Assembly: GCF_001028665.1 (NCBI RefSeq)
Contig: NZ_CP011504.1
Coordinates: 2,232,001-2,296,000 of the forward strand
Length of the DNA: 64,000 nt
Origin: Burkholderia pyrrocinia
GTDB lineage: Bacteria > Pseudomonadota > Gammaproteobacteria > Burkholderiales > Burkholderiaceae
Direction of reading: 5' to 3'
Shown here: piece by piece, positions 42,553-51,363 of the stretch
Position numbering within the stretch: the stretch's first letter is position 1
How the letters are laid out: the number at the start of each line of letters is the position of its first letter
Made by a program: the position numbers and the translations under genes
The notes under the pieces: generated by a model
Told to the model about the DNA's origin: nothing
Databases searched by the model: none
What the model saw: only the letters and a program-made list of their open reading frames with translations

Positions 42553-44367
42553 ATGAAGCGGAAAATGAACGGACGGGGTGCGGTGCCCCGCAACGGCGTG
42601 CTGCCCGCGCGCCTGTCGCGCGTCGGCGCGGCGGTGCTGACGCTCGGGCTGACGTGCGCGTCCGCCGCGCACGGGCAATCGCTCGAGGCGCAGGCGGCGT
42701 CGGGGAAGGCCGCGCCGACGGAGAGCGTGGTGATCAACCTGATCAACCTGCTCGTCAAGCGCGGCGTGCTCTCGCAGCAGAATGCGAACGAGCTGATCAG
42801 CGAGGCGCGCACGGAGGCCGTGCAGGCGAGGGCCGCGCGTGGGTCCGGCGCGCCGGTGGTGGCCGGTGCCGCCGTGGTCAGCCCGCCGACGCAGCCGGGC
42901 GACGTCGCGGTGCCGTACGTGCCGCAGCTCGTGCGCGACCAGATCCGCGACCAGGTGAAGCAGGAAGTGATCGCGCAGGCGAAGGCCGAGAACTGGGCGC
43001 AGCCGAACACGTTCCCCGACTGGGTGTCGCGCATCAAGCTCGACGGCGACCTGCGCGTGCGCGACGAATACCACTTCTACGGCAGCCGCAACGCGAACAA
43101 CGTGACGAACTTCGCGGCGATCAACCAGGGCGGCGGGTTCGACATCAACCCGAACACCAACACGACGCAGCTGCCGACGCAAAACACCACGCTGAACCGC
43201 AACAACCTGCTGCGCTACCGCGCGCGGCTCGGCGTGACGGCGACGCTGTCCGACGACATGATCGCCGGGATCCAGCTCGCGAGCGGCAACGACAACGGGC
43301 CGGTGTCGACCACGTCGACCGCCGGCGGCGGCTTCGCGAAGAAGAACATCTGGCTGAACAAGGCGTTCTTCGCGTACCGGCCGACGCCGTGGCTGAACCT
43401 GACGGCCGGCCGCTTCGACAATCCGTTCTTCAAGTCGGACCTGGTGTTCTCCGACGACCTGATGATGGACGGGCTCGCCGCGAACCTGCGCCATGCGCTG
43501 CCGTGGAATCCGGACGTCACGCTGTTCGGCACGCTTGGCGTGTTCCCGATCCAGTACACGAGCGAGAACTTCCCGTCGAACAGCACCGACAAGGCCGGCA
43601 GCGACACCAAGTGGATGTTCGGCGCGCAGTTCGGCGCGGACTGGAAGATCGATGCGAAGAACCGGCTGCGCGGAGCGGTCGCGTACTACGACTTCCAGAA
43701 CATGCGCGGCACGCTGTCGTCGCCGTGCGCGCTGTATCTCGGCGCGACGAACTGCAGCACCGACAACGAGGCGCCGGCCTTTATGCAGGGCGGCAATACG
43801 CTGATCGCGCTGCGCAACATCGTGCAGAACCCGAACCTCGCGCCGGGGATGACGCAGCAGCCGCAGCTCTTCGGGCTCGCGTACAACTACCGGCTGCTCG
43901 ACCTGAAGGCGCAGTGGGATACGGTGGTGGCCGACCGTTTCAAGCTGCGCCTGGACGGCGAATACGTGCGCAACCTCGCGTACAACGACAACAAGGCGTT
44001 CGCGGCGGCGTCGCTGCCGGTCAACAACTACGAATCGACGTCGGTGAACGCGACGCGCGCCGACTATCGCAGCGGCCCGAACGGCTTCCTCGCGAAGGCG
44101 ACGATCGGCGAGCCGGAGCCGCGCGAGAAGGGGCAGTGGAATTTCTCGATCGCGTACAAGTACCTGCAGCCGGACGCCGTGCTCGACGCGTTCAACGATC
44201 CCGACTTCCATCTCGGCGGCACCAATGCGCGCGGCTACGTGCTCGGCGCCGCATACGCGGTTGCGCGCGACACGTGGGTGTCGGCCCGCTACCTGAGCTC
44301 GAAGGAAGTGTACGGGCCGCCGGTATCGATCGACGTGCTGCAGATCGAGCTCAATGCTCGCTTCTGA
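42553..44367 (+). CDS. Putative outer-membrane porin (Porin_5-like)
   Basis: A 604-residue outer-membrane protein. The signal peptide ends near residue 37 (SAAHGQ). A periplasmic helical segment (about 55-80, INLLVKRGVLSQQNANELISEA) resembles the coiled-coil or SLH-like start of such porins. The rest is a beta-barrel with IKLDGDLRVRDEYHFY, FFAYRPTPWLNLTAGRF and a C-terminal LNARF. This is the family annotated as putative porin in TonB/Exb operons. ATG 42553 follows CGGAG. Substrate unknown; a role in phosphate or polymer uptake would fit the regulatory context. Confidence 0.8.
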   Translation: MKRKMNGRGAVPRNGVLPARLSRVGAAVLTLGLTCASAAHGQSLEAQAASGKAAPTESVVINLINLLVKRGVLSQQNANELISEARTEAVQARAARGSGAPVVAGAAVVSPPTQPGDVAVPYVPQLVRDQIRDQVKQEVIAQAKAENWAQPNTFPDWVSRIKLDGDLRVRDEYHFYGSRNANNVTNFAAINQGGGFDINPNTNTTQLPTQNTTLNRNNLLRYRARLGVTATLSDDMIAGIQLASGNDNGPVSTTSTAGGGFAKKNIWLNKAFFAYRPTPWLNLTAGRFDNPFFKSDLVFSDDLMMDGLAANLRHALPWNPDVTLFGTLGVFPIQYTSENFPSNSTDKAGSDTKWMFGAQFGADWKIDAKNRLRGAVAYYDFQNMRGTLSSPCALYLGATNCSTDNEAPAFMQGGNTLIALRNIVQNPNLAPGMTQQPQLFGLAYNYRLLDLKAQWDTVVADRFKLRLDGEYVRNLAYNDNKAFAAASLPVNNYESTSVNATRADYRSGPNGFLAKATIGEPEPREKGQWNFSIAYKYLQPDAVLDAFNDPDFHLGGTNARGYVLGAAYAVARDTWVSARYLSSKEVYGPPVSIDVLQIELNARF

Positions 44368-44379
44368 CCGGAGCCGCGA

Positions 44380-45057
44380 ATGAATACGACCTATCGCACG
44401 ATGCTCGCGGCCGGTGCGGCCGCCGCGCTGCTGCTGGCGGCCGGCGGCGCGCACGCGCAGAGCATCGAGGACAAGCTGCGCAGCCAGTTGCGTTCGACCG
44501 TGCAGGAGCTGCGCCAGTTGCAGGACAGCCAGGCGCAATTGCAGAGCGACAAGGCGGCGGCCGAGAAGCAGCGCGACGACGCGCTCGCGCAACTGAAGGC
44601 GTTGCAGGGGCAGCTTGCGGCGGCGCGCGGCGATTCGGGCGCCGAGGCGGCCGCGAAGCGCGCGCTCGCGCAGGAGCGCGCGGGCCGCGAGCAGGACGCG
44701 AAGTCGCTGGCGAAATACAAGTCGTCCTACGAGGACCTGCTCGCCGTGTCGCGCGCCCGCGATGCGCAGCACACGCAACTGCAGAAGGACGTCGCCGCGC
44801 GTGACACGCAACTGAAAACCTGCCAGGCACACAATGCCGAGCTGTATCGCGTGGGGCACGAGATTCTCGACGCGTACGAGCATGTCGGGATCGGCACGTT
44901 CTTCTCGTCGCGGCAGCCGTTCGCGCAGTCGGCGCGCGTGAAGTATGACGATCTCGCGCAACGCTACGGCGATGCGCTGTATGCGGGCAAGTACGACCCG
45001 GCTGCGCGTCCGGCCGCTGCGGCACCGGCGTCGGCCGCGGCGGCGAGCGCGCAGTGA
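44380..45057 (+). CDS. Periplasmic coiled-coil protein
   Basis: A 225-residue exported protein with signal peptide 1-27 (ending GGAHAQ). A long coiled coil runs from about 30 to 145, rich in Gln, Ala and Arg heptads (LRSTVQELRQLQDSQAQLQS), and a short C-terminal domain follows (YRVGHEILDAYEHVGIGTF). I do not recognise a named family. It follows the porin by 12 bp and probably acts with it or with the TonB complex in the periplasm. Confidence 0.75.
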   Translation: MNTTYRTMLAAGAAAALLLAAGGAHAQSIEDKLRSQLRSTVQELRQLQDSQAQLQSDKAAAEKQRDDALAQLKALQGQLAAARGDSGAEAAAKRALAQERAGREQDAKSLAKYKSSYEDLLAVSRARDAQHTQLQKDVAARDTQLKTCQAHNAELYRVGHEILDAYEHVGIGTFFSSRQPFAQSARVKYDDLAQRYGDALYAGKYDPAARPAAAAPASAAAASAQ

Positions 45058-45127
45058 GCGCCCAATGAGCGCACGGCTCGAAGCCGCACTTGAACCGATC
45101 GATTCGATGAACACGGAGAAGACAGAC

Positions 45128-45724
45128 ATGCAAGACAAGCAACCGAACGCCGGCGACGAACGCGCGGCACACGATGCGCCGATCGAAGCGATCAGCGCCG
45201 AGCGCCTGGCCGACGTGCTGCGCCGCGCGGGCTACCGCGTGACGGCCGCCGAGCAGAACGGCACGGTGCAGCTGATGAGCGCGAGCCAGGGCATCGGTTT
45301 CGCGGTGCGCTTCGGCAACCCGGCCACGGCGCTCGCGCCGCAGGGCGCCGATGCGCAGGCCGCCGCGCTGCCGTATATCGACTACACGCTGTCGTGCGTG
45401 CTGCAGGTGCAAGGTGAGTTGCCGGCCGAACTCGTCGCGGACTGGAACCGCACCAAGCGCTTTGCGCGTCTCGCGAGCCACGGCCAGTTTCTCGCGCTGG
45501 AGATGGACGTCGTCGTCGCGGGCGGCGTGTCCGAGCGCTACCTGCGCTCGACGATCGAGCTGTGGGATCGGTTGATCCAGGAATTTCTGCTGCACCTGCG
45601 CAACCGGCCCGCGATGGCCGAGCAGGAAGCGGCGGCGCGTGCGGCGGCGGGCGGACAGGCGGCGGTTCCGGCTGAGGCTCTGCCCACGGCTACGGCTGCA
45701 CGCGAGGCCGCCGCGCAGTCATGA
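45128..45724 (+). CDS. YbjN-domain protein
   Basis: A 198-residue protein. Residues ~20-165 match the YbjN fold (ISAERLADVLRRAGYRV, YIDYTLSCVLQVQGELPAELVADWNRTKRFARL, VAGGVSERYLRSTIELW). The Ala-rich tail is unstructured. No signal peptide, so it is cytoplasmic, unlike most neighbours. I chose ATG 45128 because GGAGAA lies 7 nt upstream; in-frame ATGs at 45065 and 45107 lack this. It overlaps the next gene by 4 nt (ATGA). YbjN proteins resemble type III chaperone folds and may regulate or assist partner proteins. Confidence 0.78.
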   Translation: MQDKQPNAGDERAAHDAPIEAISAERLADVLRRAGYRVTAAEQNGTVQLMSASQGIGFAVRFGNPATALAPQGADAQAAALPYIDYTLSCVLQVQGELPAELVADWNRTKRFARLASHGQFLALEMDVVVAGGVSERYLRSTIELWDRLIQEFLLHLRNRPAMAEQEAAARAAAGGQAAVPAEALPTATAAREAAAQS

Positions 45725-46176
45725 GCGCCGCAACCCGGAGCGCCGGCCGCTGGATCGCCGCCGCGCTGCGCGCGCTGCTGCCGGATGGCTGGCCTTCGGA
45801 TGGCCGGCCGCCCGACGCGAGTCCGACGTCCGCCGCCGACGCCCCCGCTGCGTGGGTGATGTATGCGGAACGCGTCGCGCACGGGCTGCGGACGGTGCTC
45901 GACGGCGACGACGCGGCCGTGTGCCGGCTGCGCGCCGACGTCGGGCGCTGGGCCGACCGGCTCGCCGATACCGGCGACGACGTGCCCGTGCTGCCGGTGC
46001 GCGCATGGCTCGACCGGCGCGGGCGCGTGACGCGGGTCGACAGTGCGTCGGCCGGCGATCCTGCGGTCGATGCCGCGCTCCGCGACGCGCTGGTGGGCCG
46101 CGCGGTCGGCACGGCACCGCCGCGCCGGATGACGCAGCCGATCGTGATGCGCATGACGCTGACGGGCATGCGCTAG
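45721..46176 (+). CDS. Hypothetical protein with a TonB C-terminal-like domain (1)
   Basis: A 151-residue protein whose C-terminal half (PVRAWLDRRGRVTRVDSASAG, DAALRDALVGRAVGTAPPRR, then QPIVMRMTLTG) follows the strand-helix-strand pattern of TonB C-terminal domains, with a glycine-charged turn and a final strand. I see no clear membrane anchor or signal peptide; residues ~8-20 are only weakly hydrophobic. It is translationally coupled to the YbjN gene by an ATGA overlap. One of four such domains in the locus. Confidence 0.65.
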   Translation: MSAATRSAGRWIAAALRALLPDGWPSDGRPPDASPTSAADAPAAWVMYAERVAHGLRTVLDGDDAAVCRLRADVGRWADRLADTGDDVPVLPVRAWLDRRGRVTRVDSASAGDPAVDAALRDALVGRAVGTAPPRRMTQPIVMRMTLTGMR

Positions 46177-46263
46177 CGCGGGACGGCGAAGAACGGAACG
46201 ACGCGGACACCGCGCGACGGACGGTGTACGCGCTTCAAAAGCAATCGAGAGGGCTGTCGAATC

Positions 46264-47154
46264 ATGATGACGACAATGAAGACGCTGGCAATGCTGGCGG
46301 GCAGTCTCGCGCTGAGCGCGCCGCTCGTCTCGCATGCACAGGACGACGTGATCGCGAACGCCGGGCAAGCGTCAGTCACGCAGGCCGACATCGCGGGGCT
46401 GTTGAAGGCGGTGAGCGCCGAAGGGCGCGAACGCCTCGCGGCCGACCCCGCGGCGCTGGACCAGGTCGTGCGTTCGACGCTGGCGCAGAAAGCCGTGCTG
46501 GCCGAGGCGAAATCGAAGGGCTGGGACAAGCAGGCGCAGGTGCAGGCGGCCGTCGAGCAGGCGCAGCGCGACATCGTCGCGCGCAGCTATCTGACGTCGG
46601 TGAGTGCACCGCCGGCCGACTATCCGTCGGACGCGGAGATCCAGTCCGCGTATGACAGGAACCGTGCCGCGTTCACCGCGCCGCGCGCGCTGCACGTCGC
46701 GCAGATCTATATCGCGGTGCCGCCGAACGCGGATGCCGCGACGCTCGACAAGGCGCGCAAGCAGGCGGCCGATCTCGCGAACCGCGCGCGCAGCGGCGAT
46801 TTCGCGGCGCTCGCGAAGGCGAACTCGCAGGACAAGGCGAGCGCCGCGAACGGCGGCGATCTCGGTTTCGTGTCCGACCAGTCGATGCTGCCGGCCGTCC
46901 GGCAGGCGGCCGACGCGCTGAAGCCGGGCCAGGTCTCCGCGCCGATCCAGACGCCGGCCGGCTTTCACGTCGTGAAGCTGATCGACGTGCGCGCGGCCGC
47001 GCCGCGCCCGCTGGCCGACGTGAAGGAGCAGTTGCGCGCGATGCTGCGCGCGCAGCGCACGCAACAGAATGCGCAGGCGTATCTGGCGAAGCTGGCCGCG
47101 AACGCGCCGATCAACGAAGACGCGCTGAAGAAAGCGCTCGCGTCGGCCCGGTAG
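46264..47154 (+). CDS. Exported parvulin-type peptidyl-prolyl cis-trans isomerase
   Basis: A 296-residue protein with a signal peptide (ending VSHAQ at ~26). A SurA/PpiD-like N-terminal chaperone region covers about 30-135 (SVTQADIAGLLKAV, AYDRNRAAF), and a parvulin domain spans about 140-255 (LHVAQIYIAVPPNA, ARSGDFAALAKANSQDKASAANGGDLGF, PIQTPAGFHVVKLIDVR). It probably helps periplasmic folding of the TpsB barrel, the TpsA or the porin. P. aeruginosa has a PPIase gene at the matching place, as I recall. Tandem ATGs at 46264 and 46267. Confidence 0.88.
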   Translation: MMTTMKTLAMLAGSLALSAPLVSHAQDDVIANAGQASVTQADIAGLLKAVSAEGRERLAADPAALDQVVRSTLAQKAVLAEAKSKGWDKQAQVQAAVEQAQRDIVARSYLTSVSAPPADYPSDAEIQSAYDRNRAAFTAPRALHVAQIYIAVPPNADAATLDKARKQAADLANRARSGDFAALAKANSQDKASAANGGDLGFVSDQSMLPAVRQAADALKPGQVSAPIQTPAGFHVVKLIDVRAAAPRPLADVKEQLRAMLRAQRTQQNAQAYLAKLAANAPINEDALKKALASAR

Positions 47155-47162
47155 GCGCGCTC

Positions 47163-48008
47163 ATGGCACCTGTCCGTTCGACGCCGCGCGTCGTTGCTCC
47201 CGACGCACGCACGCCGGCGCGGCGTCGCCCGGCGGCCGCGTCCGACCGTCCGCGCATGCCGAAGGCGAACCCGTGGCCGGGCCGGCCCGGCGAATGGCCG
47301 ACGCATTGCCCGCTTTGCTTCGGCGCGCTGGAACCGCTGCCCGGCGCGGGAGGTTATGCGCGGCACCGCAGCGCGCGGTGCTCCGCGCAGTGCGTGCTCA
47401 CGACGCGCCAGTATCAGCCGGACGAACTGACGATACGCGGCTCGCGTGACGCGCAGGTCGCGGCGCGTCATCGCGAGCGCTTCATTGCGCAGTGGTCGCG
47501 CCATTACGCGCTGATGCGGCGCGCGTGGCCCGCGCTCACGATCGGCCGCTTCATCGCGGTGATCGCATGCGTGGACGTCGCGGATCTCTGGTCGTACCGG
47601 ATGTTGCGCGACGACGATCTCGCGGCTGTGCTGCTCGTGCTGGCCGGCTTCCTGCGCGTGCCGGATGCGTCGGGCGCCGATGCGTCGGGCGCCGACGCGC
47701 CGGCCGGCGATGCACGCGCGCCCACGGTGCGCTGGGTGCGGTTCTGGTTCGACGCGAGCGTGCGCGACGTCGGCGATCTGTGGGCGGCCGGCAGCGAAGC
47801 GCCGCCGCTGTTTCGTGTCGACTATCGCGAACCGCTCGTCACGCCGTATCCGACCGGTGCGCAGGTACAGGCGTGGCAGCCGGTCGACGGCATGCGCGAT
47901 GCATGGGCGCGGCACGCCGATGCACGTGAACCGGCCGTCGATGCGTCCGATCGCGCGGCGTTCGAGCGCGTTATGGCGCGCGCACCGGCGTCGCATGCGA
48001 GCGTGTGA
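47163..48008 (+). CDS. Hypothetical protein with a zinc-ribbon-like cysteine set
   Basis: A 281-residue protein of no family I recognise. Four cysteines, C49-P-L-C52 and C73-S-A-Q-C77, could bind zinc as in a short ribbon. The segment between, and the following basic residues, look soluble. Residues ~115-160 are Arg/hydrophobic. The N-terminal 40 residues are Pro/Arg-rich and probably disordered. No signal peptide. It lies 8 bp after the PPIase gene in the same block. Confidence 0.6.
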   Translation: MAPVRSTPRVVAPDARTPARRRPAAASDRPRMPKANPWPGRPGEWPTHCPLCFGALEPLPGAGGYARHRSARCSAQCVLTTRQYQPDELTIRGSRDAQVAARHRERFIAQWSRHYALMRRAWPALTIGRFIAVIACVDVADLWSYRMLRDDDLAAVLLVLAGFLRVPDASGADASGADAPAGDARAPTVRWVRFWFDASVRDVGDLWAAGSEAPPLFRVDYREPLVTPYPTGAQVQAWQPVDGMRDAWARHADAREPAVDASDRAAFERVMARAPASHASV

Positions 48009-48054
48009 GTGCGGCGGCGCGAATGCGAAGAAGCCATCACTGAAGGAGCCGCGG

Positions 48055-48438
48055 ATGAAGATGCGACGAAACGGACTCGCTGCGATCGTCTGCCTGCTGC
48101 TGGCGGCCGGCGCCCATGCGCAGGGCAGCCGCGCGGCGGCGAGTGCGGTCATGCCTGCGCCGGCCAGCCCCGGTTCGGCTGCGAAACCGGTATGCGTCGA
48201 TGCGGAAGTCGACGGCAAGCGCGCGCTGTCGTACGACTGCCTGAGCCAGCAACTGAAGCCGACAGCCGAACCGCAGGCGGGCGCATCGCAGACGGATTCG
48301 GAGCGGCTGTCGAAGCAGCCGTCGAACCGTCTCGGCACGTTCAACCTGTCGACCGAGCGGAACCGCTTCGGCTCGAACTGGGGGCGGTCGGTGACGCCGC
48401 AGCGGCCCGATGCGCCGGTCGCGGTGCCGCCGAAGTGA
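48055..48438 (+). CDS. Small exported hypothetical protein
   Basis: A 127-residue protein with a signal peptide (MKMRRNGLAAIVCLLLAAGA, cleaved after HAQ). The rest is low complexity: Ala/Pro-rich, with two cysteines (CVDAEVDGKRALSYDC) that could form a disulfide in the periplasm, and a C-terminal Pro-rich tail. AAGGAG lies 6 nt before ATG 48055, giving good start support. Unknown function; it probably accompanies the HtrA gene, which begins 76 bp after it. Confidence 0.68.
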   Translation: MKMRRNGLAAIVCLLLAAGAHAQGSRAAASAVMPAPASPGSAAKPVCVDAEVDGKRALSYDCLSQQLKPTAEPQAGASQTDSERLSKQPSNRLGTFNLSTERNRFGSNWGRSVTPQRPDAPVAVPPK

Positions 48439-48514
48439 CGCATGCGGCAGGGCGCGCGGCGCGGGCTTCGACGGGCCGGCGGCGTTCCGGCGCAAACCGA
48501 CGAGGACCAGCGAC

Positions 48515-49930
48515 ATGAAAGCGGGCAAGCACACGGGCCGGACGGTGGTGTTGCAGGCGATCGCGGGCGTGCTCGCGTTCGCCTGCGCGTGCTCGACGGC
48601 ACAGACTGCCGAGCGGCCCGCGCAGGCGGGGGCCGCACCACCGACCGTCGCGCTGCCGAACTTCGCCGCGCTGGTCCGGCGCGTCGGCCCGGCCGTCGTC
48701 AACATCAGCGTCACGCGCGAAGTCACGCAGATGGGCATCCAGTTGCCGCCGGGCATCGCACCCGATCATCCGCTCGCACCGTTTCTCGCGCGGCGCGTGA
48801 TCGGCAACCGCGAGGAAGTGAGTCTCGGCTCCGGCTTCATCGTCAGCGCGGACGGCGTGATTCTGACCAACCGGCACGTGGTCGGCGACGCGACCAACAT
48901 CGACGTGAAGCTGACCGACAAGCGCCAGTTCAAGGGGCGCGTGATCGGCAGCGATCCCGTGTCCGACGTCGCGGTGATCCGCATCGACGCGCGCAACCTG
49001 CCGGTCGTCGAGACCGGCGACCCCGCGCGCACGGAGGTCGGCGACTGGGTGATGGCGATCGGGTCGCCGTACGGGTTCGCGAATACGGTCACGCAGGGCA
49101 TCGTCAGCGCGAAATCGCGCTCGTTGCCCGGCGAGCGTGCGATTCCGTTCATCCAGACCGACGTGCCGATCAACCCCGGCAATTCGGGCGGCCCGTTGTT
49201 CGACCTCGGCGGCCGCGTGATCGCGATCAACTCGATGATCTTTTCGAAGACGGGCGGTTATCAGGGGCTCGCGTTCGCGATCCCGATCGACATCGCGCTC
49301 GACGTGAAGGATCAGTTGCTGCGGACCGGCAAGGTCACGCGCGGCCGGCTCGGTGTGGCCGTGCAGGAAGTGAGCCAGGCGCTCGCGCGTTCGTTCGGCC
49401 TCGCGAGCCCGGACGGCGCGCTGATCACGATGGTCGAGCCGGACGGCCCGGCCGCGCATGCGGGCCTGCAGGCGGGCGACGTCGTGCTCGCGGTCGACGG
49501 CAAGCCGGTCGCCGAATCGGCGGACCTGCTCGGCACGGTCGCGGGCATGCGTGCCGGGCGGCAGGCCGACCTGCTCGTGTGGCGCGCGGGCCGGGCGATG
49601 CACGTGGTCGCGACGGTCGGCGCATTCGACAGCGGCACGGCGTCGGCCGGTGGCGAGCAAGGGCCCGCGCGGTTCGGGCTGGCGTTGCGCGCGGCGACGG
49701 AGCAGGAGCGGCGGCGGCTCGGCGTCGGCGAGGCGCTCGTCGTCGAGCAGGCGAGCGGCCAGGCCGCCCGTGCGGGGTTGCAGCCGGGCGACATCGTGCT
49801 GTCGGTGAATGGCACACCGGTTGCGAGCATCGGCGCGCTGATGACCGAGATCGACGCCGCGCACGGCAACGTCGCGCTGCTGGTCCAGCGCGGCGGCACG
49901 CGGCTGTATGTGCCGATCGAGATCGGGTGA
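48515..49930 (+). CDS. DegP/HtrA-type periplasmic serine protease with two PDZ domains
   Basis: A 471-residue protease. An export signal ends near residue 30 and has cysteines (ACAC), so a lipoprotein is possible. The trypsin-like domain carries the full triad: H121 in LTNRHVVG, D151 in SDVAVIRID, and S224 in NPGNSGGPLFD. Two PDZ domains follow (about 275-370 and 385-470). DegP-family proteins degrade or chaperone misfolded envelope proteins; here it is probably the quality-control factor for the large secreted and barrel proteins of the locus. ATG 48515 follows GAGGA. Confidence 0.9.
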   Translation: MKAGKHTGRTVVLQAIAGVLAFACACSTAQTAERPAQAGAAPPTVALPNFAALVRRVGPAVVNISVTREVTQMGIQLPPGIAPDHPLAPFLARRVIGNREEVSLGSGFIVSADGVILTNRHVVGDATNIDVKLTDKRQFKGRVIGSDPVSDVAVIRIDARNLPVVETGDPARTEVGDWVMAIGSPYGFANTVTQGIVSAKSRSLPGERAIPFIQTDVPINPGNSGGPLFDLGGRVIAINSMIFSKTGGYQGLAFAIPIDIALDVKDQLLRTGKVTRGRLGVAVQEVSQALARSFGLASPDGALITMVEPDGPAAHAGLQAGDVVLAVDGKPVAESADLLGTVAGMRAGRQADLLVWRAGRAMHVVATVGAFDSGTASAGGEQGPARFGLALRAATEQERRRLGVGEALVVEQASGQAARAGLQPGDIVLSVNGTPVASIGALMTEIDAAHGNVALLVQRGGTRLYVPIEIG

Positions 49931-50015
49931 ACGGGCGAAACCGGGCGGCACGAGGGTAGCGCGAAGGCCGCGCACGAAACGTCGCGCGGGGCGATTCGTC
50001 GAAACGGGAGGCGGG

Positions 50016-50498
50016 ATGAAGCGAATGCAGGAGTGGGGCGCATCCGGATGGCTGCGGGCGATCGTCGTCGCATCCGCGCTGGCCGTGGGTGTCGCGCCGG
50101 CCGTTGCGCAGACGGCCGACGTGCCGCAGGCGTGGATCCGTTACGGACAACTCACCGGGCAGCAGTTCCAGGCGTGGCTCGAAGCGGACGGCGACGCGGC
50201 CGACCGGCTGCACCGCTATCTCGAGGCGCGCGTGTTGAACGCGAGCGCCGATGCACCGCCGCCCGCGATCGTCGTGCGCGCATGGATCGGTGCGAACGGC
50301 GCCGTCACGCGCGTCGAGTTCGCGTCGCTGGGCGATCCCGACGCGGACGCGACGCTGCGGCAACTGCTCACGGCCGGCGGCTCGCTGGCCGAGCCACCGC
50401 CACCCGACATGCTGCAGCCGTTGCGCGTGCGCCTGCGGCTCGCGCCGAATCCTGGCGCGGCGGCCGCCGCACCGGCGTCGGCGGCGCGCACGCCGTGA
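50016..50498 (+). CDS. Exported hypothetical protein with a TonB C-terminal-like domain (2)
   Basis: A 160-residue protein with a signal peptide (ending PAVAQ at ~33). Its C-terminal half (AIVVRAWIGANGAVTRVEFAS, DATLRQLLTAGGSLAEPPPP, LQPLRVRLRLAP) has the same strand-glycine turn-strand pattern as the protein at 45721 and the C-terminus of the VreA-like protein. GGGAGG precedes ATG 50016. It ends the 12-gene block that starts with exbB. It may bind partners as free TonB-like domains do. Confidence 0.68.
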   Translation: MKRMQEWGASGWLRAIVVASALAVGVAPAVAQTADVPQAWIRYGQLTGQQFQAWLEADGDAADRLHRYLEARVLNASADAPPPAIVVRAWIGANGAVTRVEFASLGDPDADATLRQLLTAGGSLAEPPPPDMLQPLRVRLRLAPNPGAAAAAPASAARTP

Positions 50499-50530
50499 CG
50501 CACGGGCCGGCCGATACCGGCGGATATCGT

Positions 50531-50549
50531 AATAAGATATGAGCTTATT
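50531..50549. repeat. Short inverted repeat upstream of the 50596 gene
   Basis: AATAAG - 7 nt - CTTATT in a locally AT-rich stretch, 47 bp before the ATG at 50596. It could be an operator or part of a promoter; no T tract follows. Confidence 0.3.
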
Positions 50550-50595
50550 GCGTTGGCGGGGCGACGATGCCCTTTTTCCTCAAAAGGACCTACCC

Positions 50596-51075
50596 ATGCA
50601 ACTGACTCCGTTAGGCGGCCATGTCGCCCAATCCGGCTTCGCCGAAAAGCAGAAACATGCGCAAGCGCTGATGTACGGTATGGCCGATATCAACGAGTAC
50701 ATGTCCGGCGGCGTCTGCTACGACGCCGCGGCCTATGTCCGATACCTGCTGCGCGGCGACGCGATGATCGCGCCCGGTGCGCTGCTCGACACGATCGGCC
50801 AGCACTGGAAGACGCGGTTCAACTTCGAGACCGGCAACGAGTGGGACGGCCGCGCCAGCATTCCGGCGGGAACCGCGGTCGGTTTCTCGCGCGGCGGCAA
50901 TGTCTTTCATGCCGCGATCGCGGTCGGCGGCAGCCGGATCCGGGCCGTGAACGGCGGCCGTCTGGGCAGCGGCTGGATGTATGCGGTCGACCTTGCGCGC
51001 GTGCTCGAGCAGGATGCGGCCGGCGGCTTTACGTACGACCGCGCGAACATCCGGGTCCACCTGTCGCGCCTGTAG
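50596..51075 (+). CDS. Hypothetical protein with a candidate Cys-His pair, 159 aa
   Basis: A 159-residue protein of no family I can name. A GGVC41YDAAAYVRYLL segment followed by GNVFH105AAIAVGG recalls the Cys...His order of papain-like and NlpC-type peptidases, but the third catalytic residue is not evident. No signal peptide or membrane helix. I chose ATG 50596 because AAAAGGAC lies just upstream; the longer frame starts at 50539. It lies outside the tight block before it and is probably a separate unit. Confidence 0.55.
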   Translation: MQLTPLGGHVAQSGFAEKQKHAQALMYGMADINEYMSGGVCYDAAAYVRYLLRGDAMIAPGALLDTIGQHWKTRFNFETGNEWDGRASIPAGTAVGFSRGGNVFHAAIAVGGSRIRAVNGGRLGSGWMYAVDLARVLEQDAAGGFTYDRANIRVHLSRL

Positions 51076-51363
51076 GCGGCGCGGCGTCGAATACAGAGGC
51101 GGTCGCTTTCCTTCAGCGGCCCGAGGCGAGCAGCGGCCGGGCCGCCGTGTTCCCGCCGTTCGGCCATTTCCGCATGGCGTCGCGCTGTCCATCGCTGCTA
51201 TCCTCTCGACCGTGAATGACTCTGCATGGGGTCGCGGATGCGCATGCTGCATCGCGGCGCAGCGCGCGGGTGCGAGCCTGCGCGCGCGCTGGAGTAGCAT
51301 GACTGAATATCCACGACGATCCATGACCTGTTTCGTGACTGATTTCCTTCCGTCCATGTCCAC

